DNA from: Portulaca oleracea
Lineage: Eukaryota; Streptophyta; Magnoliopsida; Caryophyllales; Portulacaceae
NCBI GenBank assembly: GCA_029582165.1
Contig: CM055883.1
Location: forward strand, 23,028,001-23,092,000
DNA length: 64,000 bases
Direction of reading: 5' to 3'
The notes under the pieces were generated by a model. The model did not search any database, had not been told where the DNA came from, and saw only the letters and a list, made by a program, of their open reading frames with translations. The position numbers and the translations under genes were made by a program. Shown piece after piece: positions 9,691 to 20,599 of this stretch; the first letter of the stretch is position 1; each line of letters opens with the position of its first letter.

Positions 9691-11705
9691 GGAAACACCA
9701 AAATAATTTAATTCAGAGTCCAAAGCAGTCAAGAATTAGTGATACTTTCTGTTTTTTTTTATTTTGAAATAAAATCTGGATTGAAATTATAAAAAAATTG
9801 AAAATAGTAAAAAAAATATAATTTTATACATTATAATTGGCCAATTCCCCTACAGTCACTCCCGTGGCTCTATTTTGCGGGACCCACAATGATTTCTATT
9901 ATAATATATATAGATATGGAACAGTTGAAAACGTTATCAAAGTCCAAAGCCGTATGAGATTTGTAATAGTTTTTTAAATTCTAAAATTAAATTAAATTTT
10001 AAACAGTTATGGAACCGCTGTAATTGGTGTCGGAGACCCAAGCAGCTTAGGTTTATAATAAAATACGGTTGAAAATAAAATCAAAAATTATTAAAAATTG
10101 GGTCCCTTTTTTCTTAATTGTGATTGGTTGGGACTCCTTGAAACGCTCTCGTTGTAGTATTTGTTCGGTCCCACGTAGATTGTCATTATAAGTATATAGA
10201 TTATTATTATAGGCAACACACCAAAATAATTTAATTCAGAGTCCAAAGCAGTCGCGAATTAGTGATACTTTCTAGTTTTTTTAATTTTGAAATAAAATCT
10301 GGATTGAAATTTAAAAAAAAATTGAAAATAGTAAAAAAAATATAATTTTATACGTTATGATTGGCCAATTCCCCTACAGTCACTCCCGTGGCTCTATTTT
10401 GCGGGACCCACAATGATTTCTATTATAATATATATAGATATGGAACAGTTGGAAACGTTATCAAAGTCCAAAGCCGTATGAGATTTGTGATAGTTTTTTT
10501 TAATTCAAAAATAAAATCAAATTTAAAACAGTTATAGAACAGCTGTAATTGGTGTCAGAGTCCCAAGAAGCTTAGGTTTATAATAAAATACGGTTGAAAA
10601 TAAAATAAAAAATTATTAAAAATTGGGTCCTTTTTTTCTTAATTGTGATTGGTTGAGACTCCTTGAAACGCTCTCGTTGCAGTATTTGTTGGATCCCACA
10701 TAGATTGTCATTATAAGTATATAGATTATAACCTAAGAGCTAGGTAAACCTAGCTTAGAGCCTCCTAAGACTCCCTAACAACTCCCCCTCAATATAATTG
10801 CAGCCTAGGGTTTATATACAAAGCAAAGAAGTTACTTAAAACGTTGTCGTTCAAGCCGCAGAATCGCGTGAAATTGCAAGTGGTCGCGGGCGCGACCACC
10901 CTATTAGCGGGCGCGACCATTTTCGTTGTGCGCTAGGTAGCGGGCGCTACCTCTCAGGTTGCAAGTGCGACCCTCATCTGGCCGGAGCTTGTCGCGGGCG
11001 CGACCAGCTTCTGGACCATTTCTTCCCTTCTCTTTCCCGATTGTGGTGCCCGCTATAATGGCTGTAGCGGATGCTATGACCCTGATTTCCTTCAAACTTG
11101 GGGAAAAGGTTCCCAGGTCGACTCCGCCCCGGTTCTTGGCTTGGCTAAGCTCGGGGAATTACTCGAAATTCTCTAAAATGCCCCTAAAAAGCCCTGAAAT
11201 AGCTCATTTGCTTTGTTTTACTCCTTAAATGTGAAAAACCTACAAAATAACAAAAAATTGGATAAAAACAATAGAAAAGACTCGGAATCGAGCCAAAATA
11301 GCAAGTCGAAAGACGTTACTTGGGCCCAAAAAATGGGACTAAACATGGGTGAACCCCCAAGAAAAGGAGGTCATGGCCGCATGGCCTTGGCTGACATAAG
11401 TCCAGGCACAGCATGCGCAATTGGGCCCAGAGATCTCATTATGGTCGCATGACCTACACTGTTAAAAATTACAATTCGCGCCTGCTACGTCAACGATCCA
11501 TGCATTATGTTGCTATTGGCTACATGGCCTTGCTCGGTCAAAATGGAAATCGCGCGCCAATATCTTCACCATTTGATCCCTTAATCAACGCCATGGAGCC
11601 TTTGGCTCATGCAGAGTCAAAGGTCATGTGGCCATGACGTTGATTATGAGCATGATCCTTGGATCATGCTCTCCCCTCCTTCCATGATCATACATCCTTC
11701 ACCAC

Positions 11706-11714
11706 CTATAAATA
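11706..11714 (+). promoter_or_regulatory. TATA-like box of Tat-type LTR
   Basis: CTATAAATA preceded by CACC and followed by a pyrimidine/A-rich leader with TCATCAACTCTCACCATC. The LTR near 51168 has the same box and a very similar leader. Confidence 0.55.
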
Positions 11715-12198
11715 CCCGCTTTATTCACCTCAAAAATCATCAACTCTCACCATCAACACTCTCCACTACTCCTTCATTCCTCTCTTAAAGTTCTTTTTTT
11801 TCTTATGCCTCATGTTCCGACATATCGCGGTATTAGTCATCCAAAGCGCTCTCCCTAACTAGCCCTTGCCCTCAAGCAAGGTTCGATCGTCTTGTTCGTT
11901 GTTATTATGTAGCCATACGATCATATTGTAAGCTTTTGTACATCATTTCTTGTAAACGACATTACATTTTGCATGATGAGAATATAATATTGTGAAACCC
12001 TTCTAAACTTCTCGCCGCTCTCTTTCATTTCAAATATGTTTTTAGTAGAGTCTATTTTTTCAAAACAGGCGGATCCAATAATTCTTTATTTCTTGGATTC
12101 ATAACCTTACCCCCGTGCTCGGAATTCGGGTTCGTAGATCAAAGTTTACTTATTCTTTCTTTTTCGTTCGTTGATTTCCTTAAATCACTGGCGACTCC

Positions 12199-12640
12199 AC
12201 TTTTTGCATCTTAAACCTGTATAACTCATCTCTTGTGCTTGTCATGTCATATTAATTAAAATGAATTGATATCTCCCCGCCATCCATATTTAAGGGTCGA
12301 CCCAAGGAAAATTGGAGTAGAATCTGGCCAAGACCATGCGACCATGGGTGGATTCTAACCTCTTTTCCAAAGGTCAAGATCAAATGGGCCCCTGGCCTGG
12401 CTCCTCTCATGGCTGCATAGCCTAGGGGCCAGTCCAGTGGCCCATGTGTCCTTCTCGGCCCAAATCTGGAAATGGGTTGTTGTCGGTACATTGTTTAAAA
12501 AGATTTGACTGACTTTGAGTGAGTTAACATGAATAAGGTCCATAAAAGATCGAAAACGTTTTATAAAAGTAAACCCTTATTTGAGGATAAGCAACCTTAG
12601 TCGGCTCCCAATCACAACCAAAGTAGCGCAACAGAAAAGA
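12199..12640 (+). other. Tat-type sequence after TGGCGACTCC, with shared 3' breakpoint
   Basis: Non-coding, with GGGCC-rich text, ending in CTTATTTGAGGATAAGCAAC and then GTCGGCTCCCAATCAC...AAGTAGCGCA at about 12570-12627. The same closing string is found at 52134-52185 (+) and 56200-56330 (-). In each copy homology stops just after it. It is either the true LTR end or a shared recombination point. Confidence 0.5.
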
Positions 12641-12873
12641 AGGTTTTGCAATTTTTGAAACCGCATAATCACTGCAATAACATAGAGCTTGTTGTCCTTC
12701 CTTTGCCCCAAAACAGCCCCACCCGCATAATCACTTGCATCACACATAACTTCCAAGGGTAAAGCCCAATCCGGTGCTTGAACTATCGGGGCAGTAACTA
12801 AAGTTTCCTTTAACCTGTCAAAAGCACTCAAACACTCCTCATTAAATTCAAAGGGCACGTCCTTGATGAGCAA
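12577..12873 (-). pseudogene. RT tail / RNase H fragment of Athila-like element
   Basis: Encodes FDRLKETLVTAPIVQAPDW and VMCDASDYAGGAVLGQRKD, the boundary of RT and RNase H in Ty3-gypsy polyproteins. Family similarity ends after KLYVIA. The C-terminal residues CATLVVIGSRLRLL are translated from the abutting Tat-type sequence, so this frame is a chimera made by the junction and not a natural protein end. Confidence 0.7.
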
Positions 12874-12951
12874 ATGAGTGAGAGGTTTTGCAATTTTTTG
12901 AAAAATCTTTCATGAACAGCAGGTAAAATCCAACGTGTCCAAGAAAACCCT

Positions 12952-13353
12952 TCACACTCTTACCGAAGTAGGTGGTGGTAACTTTTCAATTACTTTCACC
13001 TTTGCTCGATCAACCTCGATGCCCTTAGAAGAAACCACATGACCTAGCACAACTCTTTCTTGTACCATAAAATTGCATTTTTCCCAATTTAAAACCAAGT
13101 TAACTTCTTCACATCTTTTAAGCACTCTTTTAAGATATTGCAAACAATGATCAAATGAAGTGCCATAAACAGAGAAGTCATCCATAAAAACCTCCATAGT
13201 GTCCTCTATAAACTCAGAGAAAATGGTCATCATGCATCTTTGAAAAGTAGCGGGTTCATTACACAACCCAAAATGCATTCTCCTATATGCAAATGTTCTA
13301 TAAGGACATGTAAAGGTGGTCTTCTCTTGGTCATTAGGGTAGATAATATCCAT
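12952..13353 (-). pseudogene. Reverse transcriptase, catalytic half (Athila-like)
   Basis: 133 residues including PYRTFAYRRMHFGLCNEPAT, the catalytic motif FMDDFSVYG (YxDD box), LNWEKCNFMV and GIEVDRAKVKVIEKLPPPT. These follow the Athila RT closely. It is separated from the upstream half (13334-13645) by a frame break, and stops before RNase H. Confidence 0.85.
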
Positions 13354-13645
13354 AAAGATAACAAAAGTATAAGTTGTTAGCTAGTCTCTCAAGCATTTGG
13401 TCAACAAAGAGGAGTGGGAAATAATCTTTTTGGGTGGCATTATTCAATTTTCTATAGTCAATATACATACGCCAACCTGTGACAGTCCTTGTGGGAATTA
13501 ATTCATTATCTTCATTTTTAACCATCGTCATTCCCCTTTTCTTAAGCACAACATGAACCTGGCTCACCCACTCACTATCGGAGATAGGGTAGATAATTCC
13601 CATTTTCAACAATTTCAAGACCTCTTTCTTAACTACCTCTTTCAT
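13334..13645 (-). pseudogene. Reverse transcriptase, N-terminal half (Athila-like)
   Basis: 103 residues with VKKEVLKLLKMGIIYPISDS, WVSQVHVVLKKRG, GWRMYIDYRKLNNATQKDYF and QMLERLANNLYFCYLYGY. The last part corresponds to the first catalytic Asp region (usually FLDGYSGY); here it reads CYLYGYY, so the catalytic Asp appears lost. That and the frame break mark the copy as inactive. Confidence 0.85.
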
Positions 13646-14037
13646 GTTAGGGTTAAGTCTCCTTTAGCGCTTTATGGAAGGTTTAACATTGTCCTCCATG
13701 AGGATGCGATGCATGCAAAATGAAGGATGAATACCCCTAAGGTCCTCTATTGTGTATCCTATGGCCTTTTGATGCAATCTTAAAACTTCTAATACAGAAG
13801 CAATTTCAAATTCACTCAAATTTGCATTCACTATCACATGATATATATGTGGAATTTGGGCCAAGGAACTCATACCTCAATGAAGAAGAAAGGGGTTTCA
13901 TTTCTACCTCGGGAGCTTTCTTCAACATGCTTAGGCTCCTCTTCGATCTCGAGATCCTCCTTCTTGACAAATCCCGCAGTGACTTGTCGGGATGCCTTCA
14001 ACAGCTTAGCAAAAGTAGCTATCTCGGGGCAGTCATT

Positions 14038-14688
14038 CTACAAAGATCCATCAAGCAATAAACATAGCTCAAATGGATCACTTGACTGGGGGTTAGATTC
14101 AAATTCCCTCATAGAATCGATAAAATTATAATCACCAGAAATAGAAGGAAATTTGTAAGCATTATTCACATTACACTTAATCTTATCATTCCCCACATCA
14201 AAGGTCATTTTGCCATTTTTCACATCCACACAACATCTCGAGGTGGCCATGAATGGCCTACCAAGAATGATTGGGGCCCTCATAGAATCGATAAAATTAT
14301 AATCACCAGAAATAGAAGGAAATTTGTAAGCATTATTCACATTACACTTAATCTTATCATTCCCCACATCAAAGGTCATTTTGCCATTTTTCACATCCAC
14401 ACAACACCTCGAGGTGGCCATGAATGGCCTACCAAGAATGATTGGGGTGCGCAAATCCTCATCCATGTCAAGCACAGCAAAATCCACAGGCACAAAAATG
14501 TCACCCACCTTGATAGGGACATCTTCAAGAATACCCATAGGATATTTCATAGAACGATCAACAAGTAGCAAAGACATGGAAGTGGGTTTAAACTCGCCCA
14601 TTCCAAGTTTTTCAGTTAATGAAAGAGACATCAAATTCACACTAGACCCCAAATCACACAAAGCACAGTCAATGAACACATTACTCAC
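14038..14688 (-). pseudogene. Aspartic protease region with internal duplication
   Basis: 216 residues. CDLGSSVNLMSLSL near the start is the DLGxS active-site block of Athila-type proteases, followed by ILGRPFMATS. The segment of 57 residues that includes ILGRPFMATSRCCVDVKNG occurs twice in a row (DNA 14108-14278 and 14279-14449), nearly identical, without breaking the frame. A second copy of ILGRPF after the active site is not expected in the family, so this copy is probably inactive. It lies between gag (above 14743) and RT (below 13873). Confidence 0.85.
14108..14449 (-). repeat. 171-bp in-frame tandem duplication
   Basis: Two adjacent 171-bp units (14108-14278, 14279-14449), differing at very few positions (for example ACATCTCGAGG against ACACCTCGAGG). 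171 equals 57 codons. Confidence 0.95.
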
Positions 14689-14742
14689 AACACATGGAAT
14701 AGTGAAGCTCCCGGGATCCTTAAGCTTAGGTGAAAGCTTATT

Positions 14743-15128
14743 TTAGATCACGGTGCTACAATGGTCACTCAAAGCCATAGTCTCATGCTCCTCTAGCTTT
14801 CTTTTGTTTGATAAAATTTCTTTTAAAAACTTAACGTAGGTGGGCATTTGAGACAAGGCCTCGGTAAAGGGTATGCTTATTTGAAGTTTCTTAATGACTT
14901 CCAAAAACTTCCCAAATTGTTTGTCAAGTTTTGCCTTAGCCATTCTTTTTGTGGGAATGACAAAGGTGGTTTATAAATCCTTTGAGAAAGCTCTTCGGAA
15001 TCATTAGGATTCTCCTTATCATTTTGCACATGCACATCAACCAAAGTTTCATTAGAGGGAACAAAATCTTCCTCATTCACAACAACATTCTCAACATCAA
15101 TCACAACATCATTAGGCACATCAATCAC
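14743..15128 (-). pseudogene. gag-protease linker of Athila-like element
   Basis: Two overlapping frames (14743-14943 and 14877-15128) encode an acidic linker followed by FGKFLEVIKKLQISIPFTEA and LSQMPTYVKFLKEILSNKRK. This block regularly precedes the protease in Athila-type polyproteins. A frame break separates them. Confidence 0.75.
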
Positions 15129-15413
15129 AACATGCTCAATTCTATGTCCCTAAGGTTCTCCCAATTGTGTCCCACTTCTCAAAGTTATGGCTTGGTATTG
15201 GGGATTAGGGTTATGGACGAGCTGTCCAGGAAGTGATGCCGGAGTGGGGTCGAAGCACTAGCTTGGTTGGCAATTTGGTTTTCAAGCATTTAGCTATGGG
15301 TAGTCAACAAGTCAACTCTAGTGGCCAAAGCTTTTATAACCTCATCTTGCCTCTTTTGGTGCTCAAATTGCCTTTGTTGGGATTGAAGTATGGCCCCTAC
15401 CATGGCTTCTAAA

Positions 15414-16450
15414 CTAGGCTTTTAAGTTGCTTAAGGTTCGGCCTTGTCCTTGGGGAGGTCTTTGAAAACCAGGGGCTGGGGGTCTTTGTCCTTGAGGGGC
15501 ACCCAAATGATTGTTGTTGCGGTAAGAAAAATTCGGGTGGAATCTCAAACCGGGGTGGTATACATTCGGGTTACCAACAAAGTTGGCTTGGTCATTTGGA
15601 TCAATACTACCCATCCCATTAGGACAAAATAATGTCTCATGCCCAAATGAATGACAAGATGCACATTGAAGTTGAGGGGAAGGGGGAGGGGTTGCATTCA
15701 CATTCAATTTCTCCACTTTCTCAATTATAGCATCTAATTTAGCGGATAAAAGGGTGATAGCTTCTACCTCATACTTACATCCCATTCGTGTGGAACAGGA
15801 CTTTGACCATTGGTAGTTATTCAACGACATATGCTCGATGAGTGCATGATGCCCGTCCACGGTCTTGCTCATAATGTTTCCTCCCAGTGCCGCCAAGATG
15901 TTGGCTCTCAAGTTATCATTCACCCCATTGTAGAACGCTTGAATTGGCACCCAGGGTTCGAATCCGTGTTGGGGGCATTGCCTCAAGAGGTCCTTGATCG
16001 AAGGTGGTGATGGTGGTAGTCGTCGTTAGGGAATCTAGCCATTCTCATGCCTTTCCCTCTAGTGAAAAGGGAAATAAGCGGAGCTTGATGGCGTACTCGG
16101 TGGCCCTATTCGCCTTAAAGGTATCGCAGGCTTGGCAAAACGTACGGAGATGCTGGATTAGGGTCTTCATTGGGAAGGCCATGAAATGGCGAGGCCTTCA
16201 CCAAGTTGATGAGGGAGCTCTTCAATTCAAAGTCATTCGCGTTCACTCCCGGTGCGTTGATGCCGATGGGCTTATTTGCAATTGGTGGCGTAATGTATTG
16301 CCAATAGTACATCGTTCTCCAGCCATCTTCGATTTCTCCTTGGCTTCTTCTTGTCTCCCTCTTACTTCCTCTATTCTTTGCCTCTTCCGCCGTAAACGCA
16401 AGGTTTTATCTATCTCTAGATCAAACTCGAACAGCGGTGCCTTTTGCATG
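15414..16450 (-). pseudogene. gag of Athila-like element
   Basis: The N-terminal part (16312-16115) has INAPGVNANDFELKSSLINL and FHGLPNEDPNP, the usual start of Athila/gypsy gag. The main part (15986-15414, 190 residues) has FYNGVNDNLRANILAALGGN, HALIEHMSLNNYQW and the zinc knuckle CASCHSFGHETLFC (CCHC). Frame breaks lie between the parts. It follows the primer site at 16574-16592 in the expected order. Confidence 0.8.
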
Positions 16451-16573
16451 CACCTTCAGAAGACCTAGCAAAAGACAAAAATAAAACCAAAGGGAGATCA
16501 AAGGAAAAATTAAAACAAAAGAAAATGATTTAATCGATATAAGGGTATTCGTTCAGTGGCGGCTAGGGACAAA

Positions 16574-16592
16574 CTCCCCGGTAACGACGCCA
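16574..16592 (-). other. Primer binding site of Athila-like element
   Basis: TGGCGTCGTTACCGGGGAG on the minus strand, just after the LTR end ...TATCA at 16599. It resembles the tRNA-Asp-type primer site common in Athila elements, with two changes from the usual TGGCGCCGTTGCCGGGGA. Confidence 0.7.
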
Positions 16593-16598
16593 AAAATT

Positions 16599-18000
16599 TG
16601 ATACACCGCAAGTGCACGGGTATGGGTGTAGTAGGTATCAAGGTCGTTCCCACAAGGACTTTGCTAAACTACACACCAAACTAGTCTCCTATGTAATCGC
16701 TAAATCAATCGGGGTTTGTTTTGAATTAATCTAATCTACTTCTAAACACTGTAAAGGGTAAAACAAGCAACTATTCACACAAATAACGAGATTAATCAAT
16801 GGGAAAAAGACGTTCAGGGGATAAACCTAAGTAACTCTATGAATTAATCAAGTGGATTGAACATTTATGTCACTAATTTGGTACATTTTAGGGTCAATAA
16901 TCGCATAATTTTTTTTCGTAGCGAGCTTTTGGCAATGAAATGAATTGCTTAGTAAAATCAATCACCTACTCTTGTGGTTATTTCAATTTTAACTAAGTTA
17001 AAGATCGAATTATCACAAGACCCCTAATTACAAAATCTTTTATATCTAGTTCATTTCATAATCAGTTTAATCCTAAAGTTTTCTATTATCGGATTTTTCC
17101 GTTCGATACTTCACTCAATAATCTAATTCCATATTCTTGATAGCCAATCAAAAACAATGACATACATAATCAAAGGATAAATAAAATGCATTCAAACTAG
17201 ATTAACATTTGTTCAATCTAACAAAACTGAATCCATAAAAGTAACTAAATGGGTTTTATCCCCTAAACTAATAAAACTACTCACTACTCATGTTCAAACT
17301 ACAAAACATATAAAAACTTATACTAAAAAGCATGAAAAACTATAAGAAAGAGAAATAAACCAAGATGGAAATCGATCCTTGCTTGAATAGTAATCCGTTG
17401 GCACAACTAAAAGTATGTATATTACCAACCACTTTTTTCTAACCAATTTAAAATGGTTGGAAAAACCAACCATTTTAGAAACCATTTCATATTTCAACTA
17501 TTTTTCAAAAAATTTAGTTGGAAAAAGAGTTGGAAATTCCAACCACTTTTGCTAAAATTGGTTGGAAAATTTTTCTATCATCCTTTTTCCAACTATTTGA
17601 AAATGGTTGGAAAATTGGTCAGATTACTAACCATTTTTCCAACCATTTTCAGATAGTAGGAAAAAGAATGATAGAAAAAATTTTCAACCAATTTTAGCAA
17701 AAGTGGTTGGAATTTCCAACCCTTTTTCTCACTAAAACTTTTGAAAAATAGTTTGAATATGAAATGATTGGTTTTTCCAACCATTTTAAATTGGTTGGAA
17801 AAAGTAGTTGGTAATACACATATTTTTAGTAGTGGGGAAATTTTGCTCCTCCACTTCTATGGAAATCTTGAGAATTGATCTTCAAAACCCAACAATACCT
17901 CTTGAAGAAGCCAGCTCAGTGAAGACCTCCACCGTTGCCGCAATACTTTTGTTTGAAAGAGTAAAATCAAGATTATATTAAGGAAGTTATCTCTACATTA
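16599..18000 (-). repeat. 5' LTR of Athila-like element (upper end unresolved)
   Basis: Ends (minus strand) with ...TGCGGTGTATCA at 16599. The adjoining text CACCGCAAGTGCACGGG...TCGTTCCCACAAGGAC matches the ends of the related LTRs at 4810 and 60650. A CACTA-like foldback is inserted at 17402-17834. I could not find the upper boundary, since the matching 3' LTR is missing; 18000 is only a working limit. Confidence 0.55.
17402..17834. mobile_element. CACTA-like foldback MITE
   Basis: About 433 bp, almost entirely one large inverted repeat centred near 17618. The right end reads inward CACTACTAAAAATATG and the left end CACAACTAAAAGTATG, close to plant CACTA termini. The interior repeats CCAACCATTTT/AAAATGGTTGG words like CACTA subterminal repeats. 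The flanking trinucleotides are TGG and GGG, so a 3-bp duplication is only approximate. Both strands give nearly the same peptide, which is purely an effect of the palindrome. Confidence 0.7.
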
Positions 18001-18055
18001 TATCTATCTCCTTGTTTCTAATTCTCCTTAATTATTATGACAAGTTGATCTTCCT

Positions 18056-18263
18056 ATTGTAGACATCAAATGGAAAAGAGGATACTTCCCAACTACTAAA
18101 TAAACGAAGATTGGATCAAACATGAAAGGAAAGAATCAACTTCAAAGGAAGGAGACTCTATTGTAGATATCAAATGGAAAAGAGGATATTTTCCAACTGT
18201 CAAATAAAAGAAGATTGGAGATCAAACAAGAAAGGAAATAATCAACCTCAAAGGAAGGAGACC
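18056..18263. repeat. 104-bp tandem duplication
   Basis: Two units (18056-18159, 18160-18263), each starting ATTGTAGA(C/T)ATCAAATGG and containing GGAAAGAA/AATCAAC and AAGGAAGGAGAC. Modest divergence. Confidence 0.85.
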
Positions 18264-20182
18264 GTTGCCATCAGAGAAGCACAAGTCTAAATACAACCAA
18301 GACCTCTCAAGAATAAGTAATGATTTCCAAGCAAGAAAATCGATTGTAGGAATTTTGGTTAGAAAATTCTGAGTTGTAAGAATATTGGAGAAAGTATTCT
18401 AAGTTGTAGCCACTGGGAAGTAGTGGTGAGTTTGTAGCCAGTTGAGTGAAAAATGGTGAGGGCCAAAGACCCAAATTAACTGCAAATCATCCAAGATCAA
18501 TCAAGCATAAAATGGAGAATTTGGGTATAAAAATAATACATTCATATCTAAAATCACCCAAATTAACTGCAAATCATCCAAGATCACATGTATATAAATC
18601 ACACTCATCAATTTTCCATCCTATTCTCCAATTGGTATTGGGCTAAGTGGTGCCAAAGACCCTTAGACCTATCTAAACTTAGACCTATCTAACATACAAT
18701 TGGGGAGTTGGATGGAATAGTTGGAGTTAATAACATGAAAATGTAAATGATTTCAACTAGGGAACTTTGCACCTTATACTTTTGAGGATTCATTATTATG
18801 CAAATGATAATGGGTTTCGAAAGTTAATCTAGAGGATCCTTGAAATTGAGGACCTAGAGAGGTTTATTCAAGCAAATGTCCCAATCCATAGTCTTGGCTG
18901 AGTAAATCTTGCCTATAGAGTCTTGAGTTTAGGTGTTCGTTGGTTGATTCAAAGGATACCCGGGCCTATTCCTTCTTTTAATTGTAGTTTTTATTGTGTC
19001 TTTCTTTTTATATTTATTAGTTTCTAAAAATCCAAAGAACATGAAAATTCAACCTAATTGGTGAGAGTTCGAATAACTTTTAGGTTTGGAACCAACAACT
19101 CCCGGTGGATATGACAATTACATCCGACTGCATTACAACTCGAACAGTTTTTAATCGAATGCTTTATTTTGAAGTACCTTAGGAGTTAGCTTTAATATGA
19201 ATATTGTAGTTCAAGCTTTTGAGGTGTATAGCTCAAGCCATACGACGTTTATTAGGGTCGTGTCAGAATTGGAATGAATTGGAGTGATTGTTATTTCTAG
19301 GTCCCTTCTAGCGTGATTTAGATCTCGTAGCCAACATAAAAGTTGTAGTAGACTCCCTTAGGTTTTCAGAAAATCAAGAATCAAGTCCATAGGATGTCGG
19401 GAAGTCAAATTATGGTCTCTACAAGGTGTATGTATGAATATGTCTTGTCTTCAAGTTGTCTAAAATAAGTTTTGCTTTAAGGAAAATGATTGTGTGGCTC
19501 TACTGGTGTAATTTTATGAAAGTTTAGGAACCCTAATGTGTTCCTAGGGTTGGATAAGCTAGAGGATTGCATATACTAACTTCGCTTGATCATTATTAAT
19601 TTTAGAATCTATTATTTATAGGTTCGGGTTAGGTCCGACTCGTTAGTGAGCTCAAGTGTGTTGGTGGAAGTGAAGAGAAGACCTTCAAGTAATGTTATAA
19701 GCCCTCCCCACTAGGATGCTCTTTAACTGTTCTGTGGTTTTAATGTGCTTTATGAAGCATGCATCCCGAAGGGGACTCTCTAACTGAACTATCTAATTTA
19801 AATGTTTGTGAGTTGTTTATTAATTTGAGTAAAATAAGATAGTCTTTTAAATTCGAGTTATTTCTGCCAGTTTCGGGAAAACTAGGCCGGGTTACATTTA
19901 AAGTCTTACGTTTGAGATTCATAACAGACTAATAATCAAAGTGAAACATTAAGCGTGTTGCATGTAATCCAATTAAAGTGAGACTTCTGCAGTTAAAGTT
20001 AGTCAGACCTTGATTTTTAGGTATTTGAATTTCCAGGGAGTTACAAGAGCAATCCAAATTTTCAATTGCAAATTATTTCCCTTTTTTTACTTGAAATTAA
20101 CAATTATAACCAATACTTATTTCTTTGTTTTATTTGCCTTCAAATTACAACTTTTGTATAAAATATAGGCAAATATCTAAAA
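18264..20182. other. Non-coding stretch
   Basis: No gene supported. A short phrase containing AATTAACTGCAAATCATCC occurs twice (about 18474 and 18560). The rest is AT-rich without recognised domains or clear repeats. Confidence 0.6.
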
Positions 20183-20591
20183 GGATTATTGGACGTCAAT
20201 AATACCAACTTTGGGGGTATTGAAGACTAATAATACAAACTATTTTCTTGGACACTAGCAGTTCCAACTATCGACTTATTTTCCTTCAATATAATAGTAC
20301 ACTTTCGAGTTGTTATGGTTTTAACTCATCAGAAAGATGACGTGACTTCATAATGTGTGACGTGGAAGGCGAAACTTGGGTAGAAAATGTTGACATGGAC
20401 ACAAACATGTCTTCCATGTCACGCATTATGGAGCCACGTTATCTTTCCGATGAGTTAAAATTATAACAACTCGACGGTGTATTATTGGAGGAAAATAGGT
20501 TGATAGTTGGTACTGCTAGTGTCCAAGAAAATAGTTTGTGTTATTATTATCTAATACCCCCAAAGTTGGTATTATTGACGTCCAAAAACCC
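20183..20591. mobile_element. Mutator-like MITE with 9-bp TSD
   Basis: 409 bp with long terminal inverted repeats (TTGGACGTCAATAATACC at both ends) and a perfect 9-bp flanking duplication TATCTAAAA (20174-20182, 20592-20600). A 9-bp duplication with long inverted repeats is typical of Mutator-like elements. No transposase. Confidence 0.85.
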
Positions 20592-20599
20592 TATCTAAA

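Larger units (their letters stand above)
8372..10725 (-). mobile_element. Non-autonomous Helitron with iterated 5' ends
   Basis: Read on the minus strand, it begins TCTATATACTTATAATGAC at 10725 after an A, and ends with the hairpin CCGTGCATCGCACGG (about 8384-8398), a short spacer, and CTAG (8372-8375) followed by T. These are Helitron hallmarks: TC start, 3' hairpin then CTRR, and A/T insertion without target duplication. The body consists of about seven related segments of 240-290 bp. Each carries a copy of the 5' end (TATATATTATAATAGAAATC, GTGGGTCCC, CCAATCAC), ending near 9088, 9373, 9628, 9915, 10198, 10437 and 10725. The pair 9699-10220 is nearly repeated at 10222-10725. There is no Rep/helicase gene. 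Confidence 0.65.
7460..11290 (-). repeat. Second LTR nested in the Tat-type LTR
   Basis: Minus-strand LTR. A TATA-like TGTATATAAA lies at 10811-10820 (minus). Upstream, 10880-11010 repeats near-palindromes such as GGTCGCGGGCGCGACC and GGTAGCGGGCGCTACC. The 3' portion near 7460 has CGTTCTTCTCAGGGAG, reminiscent of the Athila-type LTR ends at 4830 and 16640. It is interrupted by the Helitron at 8372-10725. The open frame at 7672-7953 has no recognisable domain and is treated as chance. Both ends are approximate. Confidence 0.4.
7308..12198 (+). repeat. Tat-type LTR, apparently split by nested insertions
   Basis: Starts TGTAGACACC at 7308, directly after the polypurine tract. About 150 bp later the Tat-like text stops, and it resumes near 11290 with GGGCCC and CATGGCC words, a TATA-like CTATAAATA at 11706-11714, and the conserved downstream string shared with 51571-51725 and the minus-strand copies (AGTAGAGTCT, then ATTCGGGTTCGTAG, then TGGCGACTCC at 12189-12198). 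TGGCGACTCC may be the primer site. The material between about 7460 and 11290 is best explained as a second LTR inserted here. The nesting is inferred; target duplications were not found. Confidence 0.5.
12640..16598 (-). mobile_element. Athila-like Ty3-gypsy element, internal region, 3'-truncated
   Basis: Minus-strand element: primer-site-like TGGCGTCGTTACCGGGGAG at 16574-16592, then gag, protease and RT, stopping in the RT-RNase H region at about 12660. The RT reads YRKLNNATQKDYFPLLFVDQ, typical of the Athila clade. Integrase and the 3' LTR are missing. Frame breaks separate the domains. It abuts Tat-type sequence at its truncated end. Confidence 0.8.

Noticed and set aside
17453..17784. Two frames on opposite strands encoding nearly the same 60-residue peptide
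   Set aside because: They result from the foldback palindrome of the CACTA-like MITE, not from a gene.
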